Assembly: GCA_024233285.1 (NCBI GenBank)
Contig: JACKPU010000006.1
Location: 113,508 to 177,507 of the forward strand
DNA from: Opitutaceae bacterium
Lineage (GTDB): Bacteria > Verrucomicrobiota > Verrucomicrobiia > Opitutales > Opitutaceae
Length of the DNA stretch: 64,000 nucleotides
Direction of reading: 5' to 3'
Shown here: in pieces, positions 17,274 through 26,563 of the stretch
Position numbering within the stretch: the first letter of the stretch is position 1
How the letters are laid out: every line of letters begins with the position of its first letter
Notes under the pieces: generated by a model
The model's input: only the letters and a program-made list of their open reading frames with translations
The model's database searches: none
What the model was told of the DNA's origin: nothing
Program-made: the position numbers and the translations under genes

Positions 17274-18239
17274 ATGACCGAAATCCTGATCATCAAACCA
17301 TCCTCGCTCGGCGATATCGTGCACGCACTGCAGGTGGCCGTTTCCATGAAGACGCAGTGCAAGGATCTGCGCATTTCATGGGTCGCGCGCGACATTTTCG
17401 CGCCGCTGGTGCAAGCCTGCACGGCGGTGGATCAAGTCTTTGTCTTCGAACGCAACGGCGGCACGAAGGGTTTTTTGCGCATGATGAAGGAAGTGCGGAA
17501 AACGAAATTCGATTACGTCTTCGACATGCAGGGTTTGCTGCGCACCGGCCTGATGGCTTCGCGCGCGCTGACCAAGAAGACCATCGGGCGCACCGATTGC
17601 CGGGAATTGTCCGGCGTATTCTATGACGAAAAAGTGCCGTTGCCGGCGGGCGGCCGGCGCAGTCATGCCATCGACATCCTGTTGCAATTCTGTCCCGTGC
17701 TGGACGCGAAACCCGAGCTGCGCGGCAAGCTGAAATTCAGCCAGCCGGACAAGCTCAAGCCCGGCTTCCCGGACGCGGACAAGGGCAGTGCACCGATCCT
17801 GATGTTTCCCGACAGCCGGCGGGCGGAAAAAAAGTGGGGCGGCTTCCAGCTGTTGACCCAGCTCCTGCTGCGCACGAATCGCAGCCGCCGGGTGATTTGG
17901 GCCGGCAACAATTTCATTCCCGCCAAAGGCAGCCTGCCGGCCGATCGTTTTCTCAACCTCACCGGCAACACCAGCTTGGTGGCCTTGCCTGCTTTGATTC
18001 AGGGCAGCGAATGGGTCATTTCAAACGACAGCGGTCCGATGCATCTGGCGGCCGCCCTGGGCGTAAAGACGGTGGGCATATTCGGTCCGACCGATCCGTT
18101 GCTCTACGGTCCTTATCCGCTCAATGCGCCGACCAATGTCGTGGTGCAGGCCCCGGCAGGTAATTTGAAATTGTTGCAGGCCAAGGAAGTTTATGCGCGG
18201 CTGCAAGTGGCGGACAACCGCCTGAAGAAGAAAAATTAA
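17274..18239 (+). CDS. Glycosyltransferase family 9 (lipopolysaccharide heptosyltransferase I-like)
   Basis: A 321-residue GT9 protein, probably adding a heptose or related sugar to the lipid A inner core at the cytoplasmic membrane. The N-terminus ILIIKPSSLGDIVHAL (residues 4-19) is the WaaC-type acceptor motif, and the C-terminal ISNDSGPMHLAAALGVKTVGIFGPTDP block binds the nucleotide sugar. ATG 17274 is chosen because it precedes the first beta strand; the frame extends 28 codons upstream without similarity. It is read divergently from the acyltransferase-GT9 fusion and sits eight bases before serS. Confidence 0.85.
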   Translation: MTEILIIKPSSLGDIVHALQVAVSMKTQCKDLRISWVARDIFAPLVQACTAVDQVFVFERNGGTKGFLRMMKEVRKTKFDYVFDMQGLLRTGLMASRALTKKTIGRTDCRELSGVFYDEKVPLPAGGRRSHAIDILLQFCPVLDAKPELRGKLKFSQPDKLKPGFPDADKGSAPILMFPDSRRAEKKWGGFQLLTQLLLRTNRSRRVIWAGNNFIPAKGSLPADRFLNLTGNTSLVALPALIQGSEWVISNDSGPMHLAAALGVKTVGIFGPTDPLLYGPYPLNAPTNVVVQAPAGNLKLLQAKEVYARLQVADNRLKKKN

Positions 18240-18247
18240 CCCTCTCC

Positions 18248-19516
18248 ATGCTCGATCCGAAACTATTGCGTGAGTCGCCCGATCTCGTTCGGGCGGCGAT
18301 TGCCAAAAAACATCTCGATGCCGACATCGACGCGGTGCTCGCGCTCGACACGGCTTGGCGCGGTCTGGTGACCGAAGTCGAGCAACTGCGCGCGAAACAG
18401 AAGTCCGCCAACACCGCGATGGCCGCGCTGCCCAAGGGCACGCCGGAATTTTTGGCCAAGGTGCAGGAGATGAAAGGTGTGGCCGGGGCTGTGAAGGAAA
18501 AGGAAGCGCAGCTCAAGGAGACCGAGGAACGCTGGCATGACGCTTTGCTCACGCTTCCTAATCTGCCGCACGCTTCGGTGCCGGAAGGTCGAACGCCCGA
18601 GGAGAACCAAACGGTGGCCGAACACGGCGTGCCGTTTGCCGGTCCGGCGAACGCAGTGCCGCATTGGGAGATCGCGGGCTTTGAACGACTTTTCGATTTT
18701 CCGCGTGGAGCCAAGGTCACCGGCGCGGGCTTTCCGTTTTTCATTGGCGAGGGGGCGCGACTTGTCCGCGCGTTGCTCAACTTTTTCCTGACCGAAAACG
18801 CGAAGGCGGGCTATACGGAAGTTTCCCCGCCGATTTTTGTGAATGCCGCGAGCGCCACCGCCACCGGCCAGCTGCCCGACAAGGAAGGGCAGATGTATGA
18901 AACGCACGACAAGCTATACGCGGTGCCGACCGCGGAGGTGCCGTTGACGAACTTCTATCGCAACGAAATTCTCGATGAGTCTGCGCTGCCCGTTTACCGC
19001 TGCGCCTATACGCCGTGTTTCCGGCGCGAGGCCGGCAGCTACGGCAAGGATGTGCGCGGGCTCAACCGAGTGCATCAATTCGACAAGGTCGAATTGCTCA
19101 AATGGGTGCATCCCAAGACCAGTTACGATGAACTGGAAAAGCTGCGGGGTGACGCCGAGTCATTGCTGCAAAAACTCGGATTGCCTTACCGTGTGCTGCT
19201 GATGTGCGGTGGCGACCTGGGTTTTGCGCAGGCCAAGAAATACGATCTCGAGGTCTGGGCCGCCGGCCAGAAACGCTGGCTCGAGGTTTCCAGTTGTTCG
19301 AACTTCGAGGCGTTTCAAGCCCGCCGCGCCCAGATTCGGTTCCGCTCGTCCGAAACCGGCAAACCGGAGATTGTGCATACGCTGAACGGTTCGGGCCTGG
19401 CGGTGCCGCGCGTGCTGGCTGCAATTTTGGAAAACAATCTGCAGCCGGACGGACGGGTGAAGATTCCCGCTGCGCTCGTGCCGCATTTTGGCGGCGAATA
19501 CCTGAGCTTCAATTGA
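18248..19516 (+). CDS. serS: Seryl-tRNA synthetase
   Basis: Class II synthetase charging tRNA-Ser. Residues about 1-110 are the N-terminal coiled-coil arm that binds the tRNA long variable arm (MLDPKLLRESPDLVRAAIAKKH at the start). The catalytic domain shows TGQLPDKEGQMYE, the motif 2 region CFRREAGSYGKDVRGLNRVHQFDKVE, and motif 3 in the final GSGLAVPRVLAAILEN. Length of 422 residues is normal. It follows the GT9 gene by eight bases and precedes tilS by 22 bases, so all three may be cotranscribed. Confidence 0.96.
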   Translation: MLDPKLLRESPDLVRAAIAKKHLDADIDAVLALDTAWRGLVTEVEQLRAKQKSANTAMAALPKGTPEFLAKVQEMKGVAGAVKEKEAQLKETEERWHDALLTLPNLPHASVPEGRTPEENQTVAEHGVPFAGPANAVPHWEIAGFERLFDFPRGAKVTGAGFPFFIGEGARLVRALLNFFLTENAKAGYTEVSPPIFVNAASATATGQLPDKEGQMYETHDKLYAVPTAEVPLTNFYRNEILDESALPVYRCAYTPCFRREAGSYGKDVRGLNRVHQFDKVELLKWVHPKTSYDELEKLRGDAESLLQKLGLPYRVLLMCGGDLGFAQAKKYDLEVWAAGQKRWLEVSSCSNFEAFQARRAQIRFRSSETGKPEIVHTLNGSGLAVPRVLAAILENNLQPDGRVKIPAALVPHFGGEYLSFN

Positions 19517-19538
19517 GGCCGCGCGGCTTTCCGGTAGC

Positions 19539-20603
19539 ATGAAACTGCAGCCAGCGACGCTCGAAAAACGCGCCGCCAAGCTGGGCGAACTGCTGCCGCG
19601 AAGCCGACTCCACCCGGCGGTGCTGGCGTGGATTGACCAGCGCCGGAAATCTGAGCTTTGGACGATTGCGCTGTCCGGCGGAGTGGACTCGGTTGCATTG
19701 CTGCTGCTTTTGTGGGTTCATTTTCCGGAATGCCGCGAACGCCTGGTGGTTGTGCATTTTAATCATCGACTGCGCGGCCGTTCCGCCGATACGGACGAAA
19801 CCTTCTGCCGTGAGTTGTGCCGGGCGCTGGCGGTGAAGTTCGTGGGCGGTCGGCGTCGGACCACGCAGCACGTGAACAGCGAGGCGGATGCCCGGCGTTT
19901 GCGGTTTGAGTTTGTCACGAGTGCCATGCAGCGGGCTGGTGCGCGTCTGCTGTGGCTCGGGCACCAGCAAAACGACATTGCCGAAACGATGCTGATGCGT
20001 CTGGCGCGTGGCAGCGGCGCCGGGGGCTTGTCGGCCCCGCGACCGTGCCAAAAGATGACCGATGGACGGGTGCATTTACGGCCGCTGTTAAGCATCCAAC
20101 GCGCCGAATTGGCGGCGGCCATGCAATCAGCGCGCCTGCCTTGGCGCGAGGATGCCAGCAACCAAACGAGGGGTTTCTTTCGCAATCGGATCCGGCTCGA
20201 TGTGCTGCCCGCGTGGATTGATGCCGCCGGGCGTGATGCGCTGGCGGGTGCGGCATTGTCGCGTGAGTTGCTGGCGGAAGATGACGCCGCGCTGGATGAC
20301 TATGCGGCGCAAGCCGCCCGAAAAATGCCGCGGGCCCAACTCGATCTGCAAATGACGGCCGGGTTGCCGCGTGCAGTTTTGCGCCGCTTGCTACATCGGT
20401 GGCTGCTCAAATTTGCCGGTGCGCCGGCCTTGTCCCGGCAGGCTTTTGATCTGCTCCTGCACGCGGTGGAGCAGGGCAAGCCGACGCGTCAGAGTATTGG
20501 CGCGGAGGGATTTGCCCGGATCCGTCGTGGCATGCTGACCTACGAGCGTGGCTTGAAAAAAAGATGGCATGCACGAGAGGATCAAAGCGCCGGGTCCAAT
20601 TGA
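19539..20603 (+). CDS. tilS: tRNA(Ile)-lysidine synthetase
   Basis: Converts the wobble C of the CAU-anticodon tRNA-Ile to lysidine, so that it reads AUA. The PP-loop ATP pyrophosphatase motif is SGGVDS (46-51), followed by HFNHRLRGRSADTDETFC, LGHQQNDIAETMLMRLARGSG and REDASNQTRGFFRNRIR, all typical of TilS. At 354 residues it is shorter than the Escherichia coli enzyme and may lack part of the C-terminal RNA-binding region. It directly precedes ftsH, a neighbour relation common in bacteria. Confidence 0.93.
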   Translation: MKLQPATLEKRAAKLGELLPRSRLHPAVLAWIDQRRKSELWTIALSGGVDSVALLLLLWVHFPECRERLVVVHFNHRLRGRSADTDETFCRELCRALAVKFVGGRRRTTQHVNSEADARRLRFEFVTSAMQRAGARLLWLGHQQNDIAETMLMRLARGSGAGGLSAPRPCQKMTDGRVHLRPLLSIQRAELAAAMQSARLPWREDASNQTRGFFRNRIRLDVLPAWIDAAGRDALAGAALSRELLAEDDAALDDYAAQAARKMPRAQLDLQMTAGLPRAVLRRLLHRWLLKFAGAPALSRQAFDLLLHAVEQGKPTRQSIGAEGFARIRRGMLTYERGLKKRWHAREDQSAGSN

Positions 20604-20650
20604 CTTATTGCGGCGGAACATCCACGGTCTGCCCTTACTCTTACTCCTAA

Positions 20651-22666
20651 ATGTCCGATTCCGAGAATAACAAGAAACGTCGGCCGCTGAAAAACCTGCC
20701 GCCCGACCGATTCCAACCCAAGGTTATCCTGATTTGGCTGATCGTTGGTTTGGCCCTGACGATGTTGCTGTTGTGGAGCCCCGGCCGGCTGAGTTCGCCG
20801 GTCACGCTCAAAATTCAGCAGGTCGTTGAACTCGCCGATCAAGGCGGTGTTCGCGAGGGTGTCATCAAGGCCGACCTCTCCGGCGGTCGCGACTGGGCGA
20901 TCATCACCGGTGAGCTCAAGGAAGCGATGCCGGTCAAGGCGGGTAGCGAACAGACCACCACCAGTTTCCGCTCTTCGGGACGATTGACGGATGCCAACAT
21001 GGAGCGGCTGCAAAAGACGGAGATCTTCGTCGAACAGCCCGCGACCACGATGTGGACGCAGTTGCTGGCCAATATCATCCCGTTCGTTCTCATCATCGGT
21101 CTGCTTTATTTCCTGTTTGTCCGCCAGCTGCGTCAGGCCGGTCGCGGCGCGCTCAGTTTTGGCAAGAGCAAGGCTAAGCTGCTCACGCGTGACCGCGAAA
21201 AGATCACCTTTGGGGATGTCGCGGGTTGTGATGAAGCCAAGGAAGAGGTCAGCGAAGTGGTCGAGTTTCTGCGCGATCCGAAGAAATTCACCAAAATGGG
21301 CGGACGCATTCCCAAGGGCATGCTGATGGTAGGTCCTCCCGGCACCGGCAAGACTCTGCTGGCCAAGGCGGTCGCGGGCGAAGCCGACGTGCCGTTTTTC
21401 TCCATCTCCGGTTCCGATTTTGTCGAAATGTTTGTCGGTGTCGGCGCGAGCCGCGTCCGCGACATGTTCGAACAAGGCCGCAAGAGCGCGCCCTGCCTGA
21501 TCTTTATCGACGAAATCGACGCGGTCGGCCGCCAGCGCGGCGCGGGTCTCGGCGGCGGCAATGACGAACGCGAGCAGACGCTGAATTCGCTGTTGGTTGA
21601 GATGGATGGCTTCGATACGGCGGAGGGTGTCATCATCATCGCCGCGACGAACCGTCCCGATGTGCTCGACAGCGCGTTGCTGCGTCCGGGCCGATTTGAC
21701 CGGCAGATTCACGTGGATCTGCCCGACATCGTGGGCCGCGAGGAGATTCTCCGCGTGCACGCCCGCAAGATCAATTTGGACGAGAGCGTTGACGTTGCCG
21801 TCCTCGCGCGGGGCACGCCGGGGCTTTCCGGCGCTGACTTGGCGAACCTGCTGAATGAGGCCGCGTTGCTGGCGGCGCGCCGCAACAAGAAAAAGGTCGA
21901 GATGATCGACGTTGATGATGCACGTGAGAAAGTGCTTTTCGGCCGCGAGCGCCGGCGGGTCATGGACGATTCGGAGAAGAAACTCGTGGCCTGGCACGAA
22001 GCCGGTCACGCGATTGTCCAGGCCTTGTTGGACGATGGCACCATTCCGGTGCACAAGGTCACGATCATTCCGCGTGGACAGAGCCTCGGCAGCACGACCT
22101 ACATTCCGACCAAGGATATTTTGACGCGGCCGATGAAAAAGCTGCTCGACCAGATCGCCATGGCGATGGGCGGACGCATTGCCGAGGAATTGGTGACCGG
22201 CGACTTCAGTAACGGGGCCTATGGCGACATCAAGCAGGCGACCAAGATCGCCCGCGCGATGGTGTGCGATTACGGTATGAGCTCGCTCGGTCCGGTGGCG
22301 CTCGGTGACAATCAGGACACGGTGTTTCTCGGTCGCGAAATCACGCGGTCGCAGCATATCAGTGAGGACACCGCGCGCAAAATTGACGAGGAAGTCTCGC
22401 GCATTTTGAACGAGCAATACGCACGCGCGAAGGAACTCATCACCGCGCATCGCGAGGCTTTGGACAAGATCGCCGCAGCCCTTCTGCAATATGAGACAAT
22501 TGAGGGCAAACATGTGTTGGAGATTCTCGAGCACGGCGAAGTGCGCAGCCCGGTGATTGTGGCCCCACCGCCACTCAAGCCGAAGGGCAACGATGCTGGC
22601 AAGAAATCGAAAGAGGAGTCTTCGCCTGATGCCATCGGCGGGTCGCCCGAGCCGTCGCCCGCCTGA
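20651..22666 (+). CDS. ftsH: ATP-dependent zinc metalloprotease FtsH
   Basis: Membrane-anchored AAA+ protease degrading unneeded or misfolded membrane and regulatory proteins. Transmembrane helices are at about 24-43 and 137-157, flanking a periplasmic segment. The AAA domain has Walker A GPPGTGKT (228-235), Walker B LIFIDEID (283-290) and the FVG pore loop in MFVGVGASRVRDMF. The zinc protease motif is HEAGH (449-453). Length of 671 residues is typical. Its transcript should end at the terminator at 22685-22711. Confidence 0.97.
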   Translation: MSDSENNKKRRPLKNLPPDRFQPKVILIWLIVGLALTMLLLWSPGRLSSPVTLKIQQVVELADQGGVREGVIKADLSGGRDWAIITGELKEAMPVKAGSEQTTTSFRSSGRLTDANMERLQKTEIFVEQPATTMWTQLLANIIPFVLIIGLLYFLFVRQLRQAGRGALSFGKSKAKLLTRDREKITFGDVAGCDEAKEEVSEVVEFLRDPKKFTKMGGRIPKGMLMVGPPGTGKTLLAKAVAGEADVPFFSISGSDFVEMFVGVGASRVRDMFEQGRKSAPCLIFIDEIDAVGRQRGAGLGGGNDEREQTLNSLLVEMDGFDTAEGVIIIAATNRPDVLDSALLRPGRFDRQIHVDLPDIVGREEILRVHARKINLDESVDVAVLARGTPGLSGADLANLLNEAALLAARRNKKKVEMIDVDDAREKVLFGRERRRVMDDSEKKLVAWHEAGHAIVQALLDDGTIPVHKVTIIPRGQSLGSTTYIPTKDILTRPMKKLLDQIAMAMGGRIAEELVTGDFSNGAYGDIKQATKIARAMVCDYGMSSLGPVALGDNQDTVFLGREITRSQHISEDTARKIDEEVSRILNEQYARAKELITAHREALDKIAAALLQYETIEGKHVLEILEHGEVRSPVIVAPPPLKPKGNDAGKKSKEESSPDAIGGSPEPSPA

Positions 22667-22684
22667 TTGTCCTTAATCCTTGCT

Positions 22685-22711
22685 GGGCGCGGAGCATTCC
22701 GCGCCCTTTTT
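22685..22711 (+). terminator. Rho-independent terminator after ftsH
   Basis: A perfect nine-base stem, GGGCGCGGA (22685-22693) and TCCGCGCCC (22698-22706), with GCAT loop and five following T. It ends only a few bases before the aminotransferase ATG, so that gene needs read-through or a promoter inside ftsH. Confidence 0.9.
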
Positions 22712-22716
22712 GTTTC

Positions 22717-23982
22717 ATGCCGAACGATATATCGCGTCCCATTGTCTTTTCCGCCGCCGGTCGCCGCGCGGGACCTCCGACCATTGCGGCTTTGATGAAT
22801 GCCGCGTTGGAAAATCCCTCGCTGTTATCGCTGGCCGCAGGGTTCACGGACAACGGCAGCCTGCCATTGCCGGCGGTGCGGCAAGCGGTTGAGGACCTGG
22901 CGAAGGTCGGAGCAATGGAGCCGCTGCAATATGGCACCAATCAGGGCCGCCCCGGCTTGCGGCGGATGCTGGCGGCCCATTTGCGGACTTGGGAGCCGGA
23001 TTTGGCGGAGGCCGATACCGAGCGGAATTTTTTCATCACGAACGGTTCGCAGCAGGCGCTATATCTCGCGATGCAGGTGCTCTGCGAGCCCGGTGACATC
23101 GTGTTGGTCGATCGTCCGACCTATTTCGTCTATCTGGAAATGATCAAGGCGATGGGGATTCGTGCCGTCTCCTTGCCAGTGAATGCGGCTGGCAGGCTGG
23201 ATGAAGCCGGCTTGGACGAACTCCTGCACAAATTGGTGGGCGCCGGTGAGGCCGAACGAATCAAGGCGGTTTATTTCGTGAGTTATTTTTCCAATCCTTC
23301 CAGCCGCAGTCTGGATGCGGCGGAAAAGGTGATGCTGGCCCGCGTGCTTGCCCGACGAAGCCTGATTTTGCCGGTGATCGAGGACGCCGCTTATCGGGAT
23401 CTTTACTATACCATGAGGCCGGAGGCACCCAGTGTGCTGAGCATCGATGCTTGGTCGGATTTTCCGAAACTTTACCTGTCAACCCTGACCAAACCGTTCG
23501 CGACCGGACTCAAAGTCGGTTACGGATATTGCACGGACCGAGAGTGGCTCGCCCGGATGTTGCACACCAAGGGGCATCACGATTTCGGATCACCCAATTT
23601 CAACCAAGCGGTCTTGGAGCGCGTGATTGCATCCGGCGGTCTGACGACTCAGCTCGCGACCATCCGGCCGCGCTATGAGGCCAAAATGCTGGCGTTGCAT
23701 GAGACGTTGGTTGGAGAAGGGGTTGAGCAAGCGGGCTGGACTTGGAACAAGGCGCAGGGCGGACTATATCTTTGGCTCAAGGGACCGGACCATGTGGACA
23801 CGCGATTGGATGCCGAATTCTGCCGACGGTGTATTGATGCGGGGGTGCTTTATGTGCCGGGAGATCTCTGTTTCGGTGACGACATTGCCGTGAACTACAT
23901 GCGCTTGAGTTTTGGCGTGCTGGCCGAGCCTGAGTTGCGCGAGGCCGGGCGGCGTCTAGCTGAAGTGGCGCGGTCATTTTAG
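22717..23982 (+). CDS. PLP-dependent aminotransferase, class I/II (2-aminoadipate/MocR-like group)
   Basis: Fold-type I aminotransferase of 421 residues. The N-terminus PIVFSAAGRRAGPPTIAAL and LLSLAAGFTDNGSLPLPA resemble the LysN/2-aminoadipate aminotransferase branch, which also contains the catalytic domains of MocR regulators; no HTH domain is present here. ITNGSQQALYLAMQ contacts the cofactor phosphate, EDAAYRDLYY contains the Asp that binds the pyridine nitrogen, and the PLP lysine is in TLTKPFATGLKVGYG. The substrate is unknown. It is separated from ftsH by a terminator and followed by ugd after 54 bases. Confidence 0.85.
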   Translation: MPNDISRPIVFSAAGRRAGPPTIAALMNAALENPSLLSLAAGFTDNGSLPLPAVRQAVEDLAKVGAMEPLQYGTNQGRPGLRRMLAAHLRTWEPDLAEADTERNFFITNGSQQALYLAMQVLCEPGDIVLVDRPTYFVYLEMIKAMGIRAVSLPVNAAGRLDEAGLDELLHKLVGAGEAERIKAVYFVSYFSNPSSRSLDAAEKVMLARVLARRSLILPVIEDAAYRDLYYTMRPEAPSVLSIDAWSDFPKLYLSTLTKPFATGLKVGYGYCTDREWLARMLHTKGHHDFGSPNFNQAVLERVIASGGLTTQLATIRPRYEAKMLALHETLVGEGVEQAGWTWNKAQGGLYLWLKGPDHVDTRLDAEFCRRCIDAGVLYVPGDLCFGDDIAVNYMRLSFGVLAEPELREAGRRLAEVARSF

Positions 23983-24036
23983 AGCAAAATCGTCCTTGGA
24001 TTTGACGCCGCAAATCCCAAGCTGGCCCTTCAATAT

Positions 24037-25392
24037 ATGAAAATTTGTTGCATTGGCGCTGGTTACGTAGGCGGGCCCACCATGGCGATGATCGCCCTGA
24101 AGGCTCCGGATATCGAAGTCCGCGTGGTGGACATGAACGAAGCGCGTATCGCGGCCTGGAATTCGGACACGCTGCCGGTCTATGAGCCGGGCTTGGATGA
24201 CGTGGTCAATGAATGCCGCGGACGAAACCTGTTTTTCTCCACCGACGTGCATGGTGGGATCAGGGATGCGGATATTATCTTTGTGGCGGTCAATACGCCG
24301 ACAAAGACCTATGGCGTCGGGGCCGGACGTGCGGCGGATTTGCGCTTTATTGAATCGGTGGCGCGAACCATCGCGGAGGTCGCGACCGCGCCGAAGATCA
24401 TCGTGGAAAAATCCACGATCCCGGTGAAAACCGCCGAGACGATTAAAACCATCCTCGCCGAAAACACCAAGGGCGCGGAATTCCAAGTGCTATCGAATCC
24501 CGAGTTTTTGGCCGAAGGGACGGCGATTGCGGATCTGCTGAATCCCGATCGCGTTCTGATCGGTGGCGAGCGCACGCCGGAAGGGCAGAAGGCGCTGCAA
24601 ACGCTGGTCGATGTCTACGCCCGGTGGGTGCCGCGTGAGCGCATTGTGACCACCAATCTCTGGTCGTCGGAGCTTTCGAAGCTCGTGGCCAACGCATTCC
24701 TCGCGCAGCGCATTTCCTCGATCAATTCCATCTCCGCGCTTTGCGAGGCGACGGGGGCGGATGTGGACGAAGTGGCGAATGCGATCGGCAAGGACAGCCG
24801 CATCGGCCCCAAGTTTTTGAAAGCCTCGGTAGGCTTCGGCGGCTCCTGCTTTCAAAAGGACATTCTCAACCTGACTTACCTCTGCGAACACTTTGGCCTG
24901 CCTGACGTGGCGGCATACTGGGAAAGTGTGGTCAAGATGAACGATTGGCAGAAGCGTCGTTTCGCCGCGCGCATCGTCAGCGCTTTGTTCAACACGGTTG
25001 CGGGCAAGAAGATCGCGGTGCTCGGATTCGCGTTCAAAAAGGACACGAACGACACCCGCGAATCGGCGGCCATCAACGTGTGCCGGGATTTGCTGGGCGA
25101 GCACGCCAATGTTTCGGTTTACGATCCGAAGGTGCCGGCTGATGAAATTCGTCGCGATGTCTTGGGCAAATCCGAGGACGTCCGCCTGACGGTGGCCGAT
25201 TCCGCCTACGAGGCATGTGCGGGGGCCCACGCGATCGCGGTGCTGACTGAATGGGACGAATTTAAGACGCTCGATTACAGCAGAATTTATGACGGCATGA
25301 CCAAGCCCGCCTTTGTCTTCGACGGTCGCAATATCCTGAATCTCGAGGCGCTTGGCGCGATCGGTTTTCGGGTGCACGGCATCGGGAAGTAA
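24037..25392 (+). CDS. ugd: UDP-glucose 6-dehydrogenase, eukaryote-like type
   Basis: Oxidises UDP-glucose to UDP-glucuronate, a precursor of acidic surface polysaccharides and pentoses. The N-terminal NAD motif is GAGYVGGPTMAMIA (8-21), the catalytic cysteine is Cys271 in FGGSCFQKDILNL, and the C-terminal FAFKKDTNDTRES block is present. Several stretches (DMNEARIAAWNSDTLPVYEPGL, KTYGVGAGRAADL, and the FQKD after the cysteine) are characteristic of animal and plant UGDH and not of the shorter Escherichia coli-like enzymes. It probably supplies uronic acid precursors for the polysaccharide locus at 34318-63641. It converges on the DUF1501 gene. Confidence 0.94.
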   Translation: MKICCIGAGYVGGPTMAMIALKAPDIEVRVVDMNEARIAAWNSDTLPVYEPGLDDVVNECRGRNLFFSTDVHGGIRDADIIFVAVNTPTKTYGVGAGRAADLRFIESVARTIAEVATAPKIIVEKSTIPVKTAETIKTILAENTKGAEFQVLSNPEFLAEGTAIADLLNPDRVLIGGERTPEGQKALQTLVDVYARWVPRERIVTTNLWSSELSKLVANAFLAQRISSINSISALCEATGADVDEVANAIGKDSRIGPKFLKASVGFGGSCFQKDILNLTYLCEHFGLPDVAAYWESVVKMNDWQKRRFAARIVSALFNTVAGKKIAVLGFAFKKDTNDTRESAAINVCRDLLGEHANVSVYDPKVPADEIRRDVLGKSEDVRLTVADSAYEACAGAHAIAVLTEWDEFKTLDYSRIYDGMTKPAFVFDGRNILNLEALGAIGFRVHGIGK

Positions 25393-25409
25393 CCCGCCGC
25401 CGCCGTCGC

Positions 25410-26480
25410 TCAAGCCACCGGCACGGCCTCTGGACAGTGCAACCAGTCGCGCGCCAAGGCCGCGAGCACCTGCCGGCAATCGCTGGGGGTATCCATGGCG
25501 GGCTCAGGCGCGCGCGTGTGCACCGAATGCAGACCGGGCAGGTTGATCGCACCTGGATTTCCAATCAGGAAGACTGGCCCGGCCGGGGCGTGATCGGTGC
25601 CCAGTCTTTCGTTCTCCTGGAGGGTGCGGCCGAATTCGGAGTAAGCGACCGTCAGCGCGCGGTCGGCGATGCCGGCTTGCTGCAGCTGCTGATCGAAGGC
25701 CGCCAAGCCGTCTGACAAAGACTGCAGCAACTGGGCATGCGCCGCAGCCTGGTGACTGTGAGTATCAAACCCACTCAACGTCAGGTGATAGATGCGAGCC
25801 CCGCTTTCACTGGCGATGAGGGTCGCGACTTTTTGCAGATGCTGACCGATCAACGTAGAAGGGAATTTGCGACTCACACGTTGGCGGATCAGAGGTTTCG
25901 CGCGCGCCGATGCGCATAGACGTTCAAACGCATCCGTAGCTTGGAGGCTGTAAATCGTGCGGGTTTTGGCGCCGTGCAGGCAGGCGGGAAGTTGATCGGA
26001 AAAGTGGATGGCCGCTGGAGCGCTGGTGTTTGCATCCGACGTTTGAGCCAACAAGCGGCCGAGCCAGCCGGAGGCGGGAGCATGAGTTGGGCGGATGACG
26101 CTGCTCCATGCATCGGTGGCACCGAAATGGCTGAGCGATGAGGCGCCGACATGGGGAAGCACCGACAGCCGTTTGCCCAGGTAGAGATCATGCAATCCGC
26201 GGCAGGCCGGATGCAGGCCATGGTGGTCACTCAATCTGAGCACTTGAGTCGCTTTGATCGCCAGAGTCGGGCGCAGCCGATAGTAACGGTCATCGCTGAG
26301 TGGCACGATGGTATTCAGTCCGTCGTTACCACCGGCCAGATGAATTAGGACGAGGATGGATTCGGACCCGCCAATGGACCGAGTTTCTGCGGCGCGGACA
26401 TTGGGCGTCAATCCGGCAAGCCCAACCAAGCCGAGGGTTTGCGCGGACAGTTTCAGAAAATCACGCCGGCTGGTGACCAT
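25410..26480 (-). CDS. DUF1501 family protein with twin-arginine signal
   Basis: A protein of the DUF1501 family (sulfatase/alkaline phosphatase-like fold), abundant in Planctomycetes and Verrucomicrobia. The start ATG 26480 places SRRDFLK at residues 4-10, a twin-arginine export motif, before a hydrophobic stretch ending near LTPNVRA, so export to the periplasm or surface is likely. Family hallmarks are HLAGGNDGLNTIVPL, LPHVGASSLSHFGATDAWSS and GFDTHSHQ. The longer open frame upstream overlaps alr and would bury the signal. DUF1501 genes usually pair with a DUF1800 gene; none is adjacent here. Enzymatic role unknown. Confidence 0.85.
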   Translation of the reverse strand: MVTSRRDFLKLSAQTLGLVGLAGLTPNVRAAETRSIGGSESILVLIHLAGGNDGLNTIVPLSDDRYYRLRPTLAIKATQVLRLSDHHGLHPACRGLHDLYLGKRLSVLPHVGASSLSHFGATDAWSSVIRPTHAPASGWLGRLLAQTSDANTSAPAAIHFSDQLPACLHGAKTRTIYSLQATDAFERLCASARAKPLIRQRVSRKFPSTLIGQHLQKVATLIASESGARIYHLTLSGFDTHSHQAAAHAQLLQSLSDGLAAFDQQLQQAGIADRALTVAYSEFGRTLQENERLGTDHAPAGPVFLIGNPGAINLPGLHSVHTRAPEPAMDTPSDCRQVLAALARDWLHCPEAVPVA

Positions 26481-26563
26481 GGGCTGGGTGGCGGCTTCCG
26501 AATGTAAGTCCACGCTTTCAGAAGAACCTGTGTCATCCACCCGTCGCAAGGTTATATCCGCGC

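Noticed and set aside
20582..22534. A 650-codon minus-strand frame opposite ftsH.
   Set aside because: Its protein is an unstructured mirror of ftsH codons; the plus strand has Walker and HEAGH motifs. Same judgement for 28438-29808 opposite tig and 30451-31284 opposite clpX.
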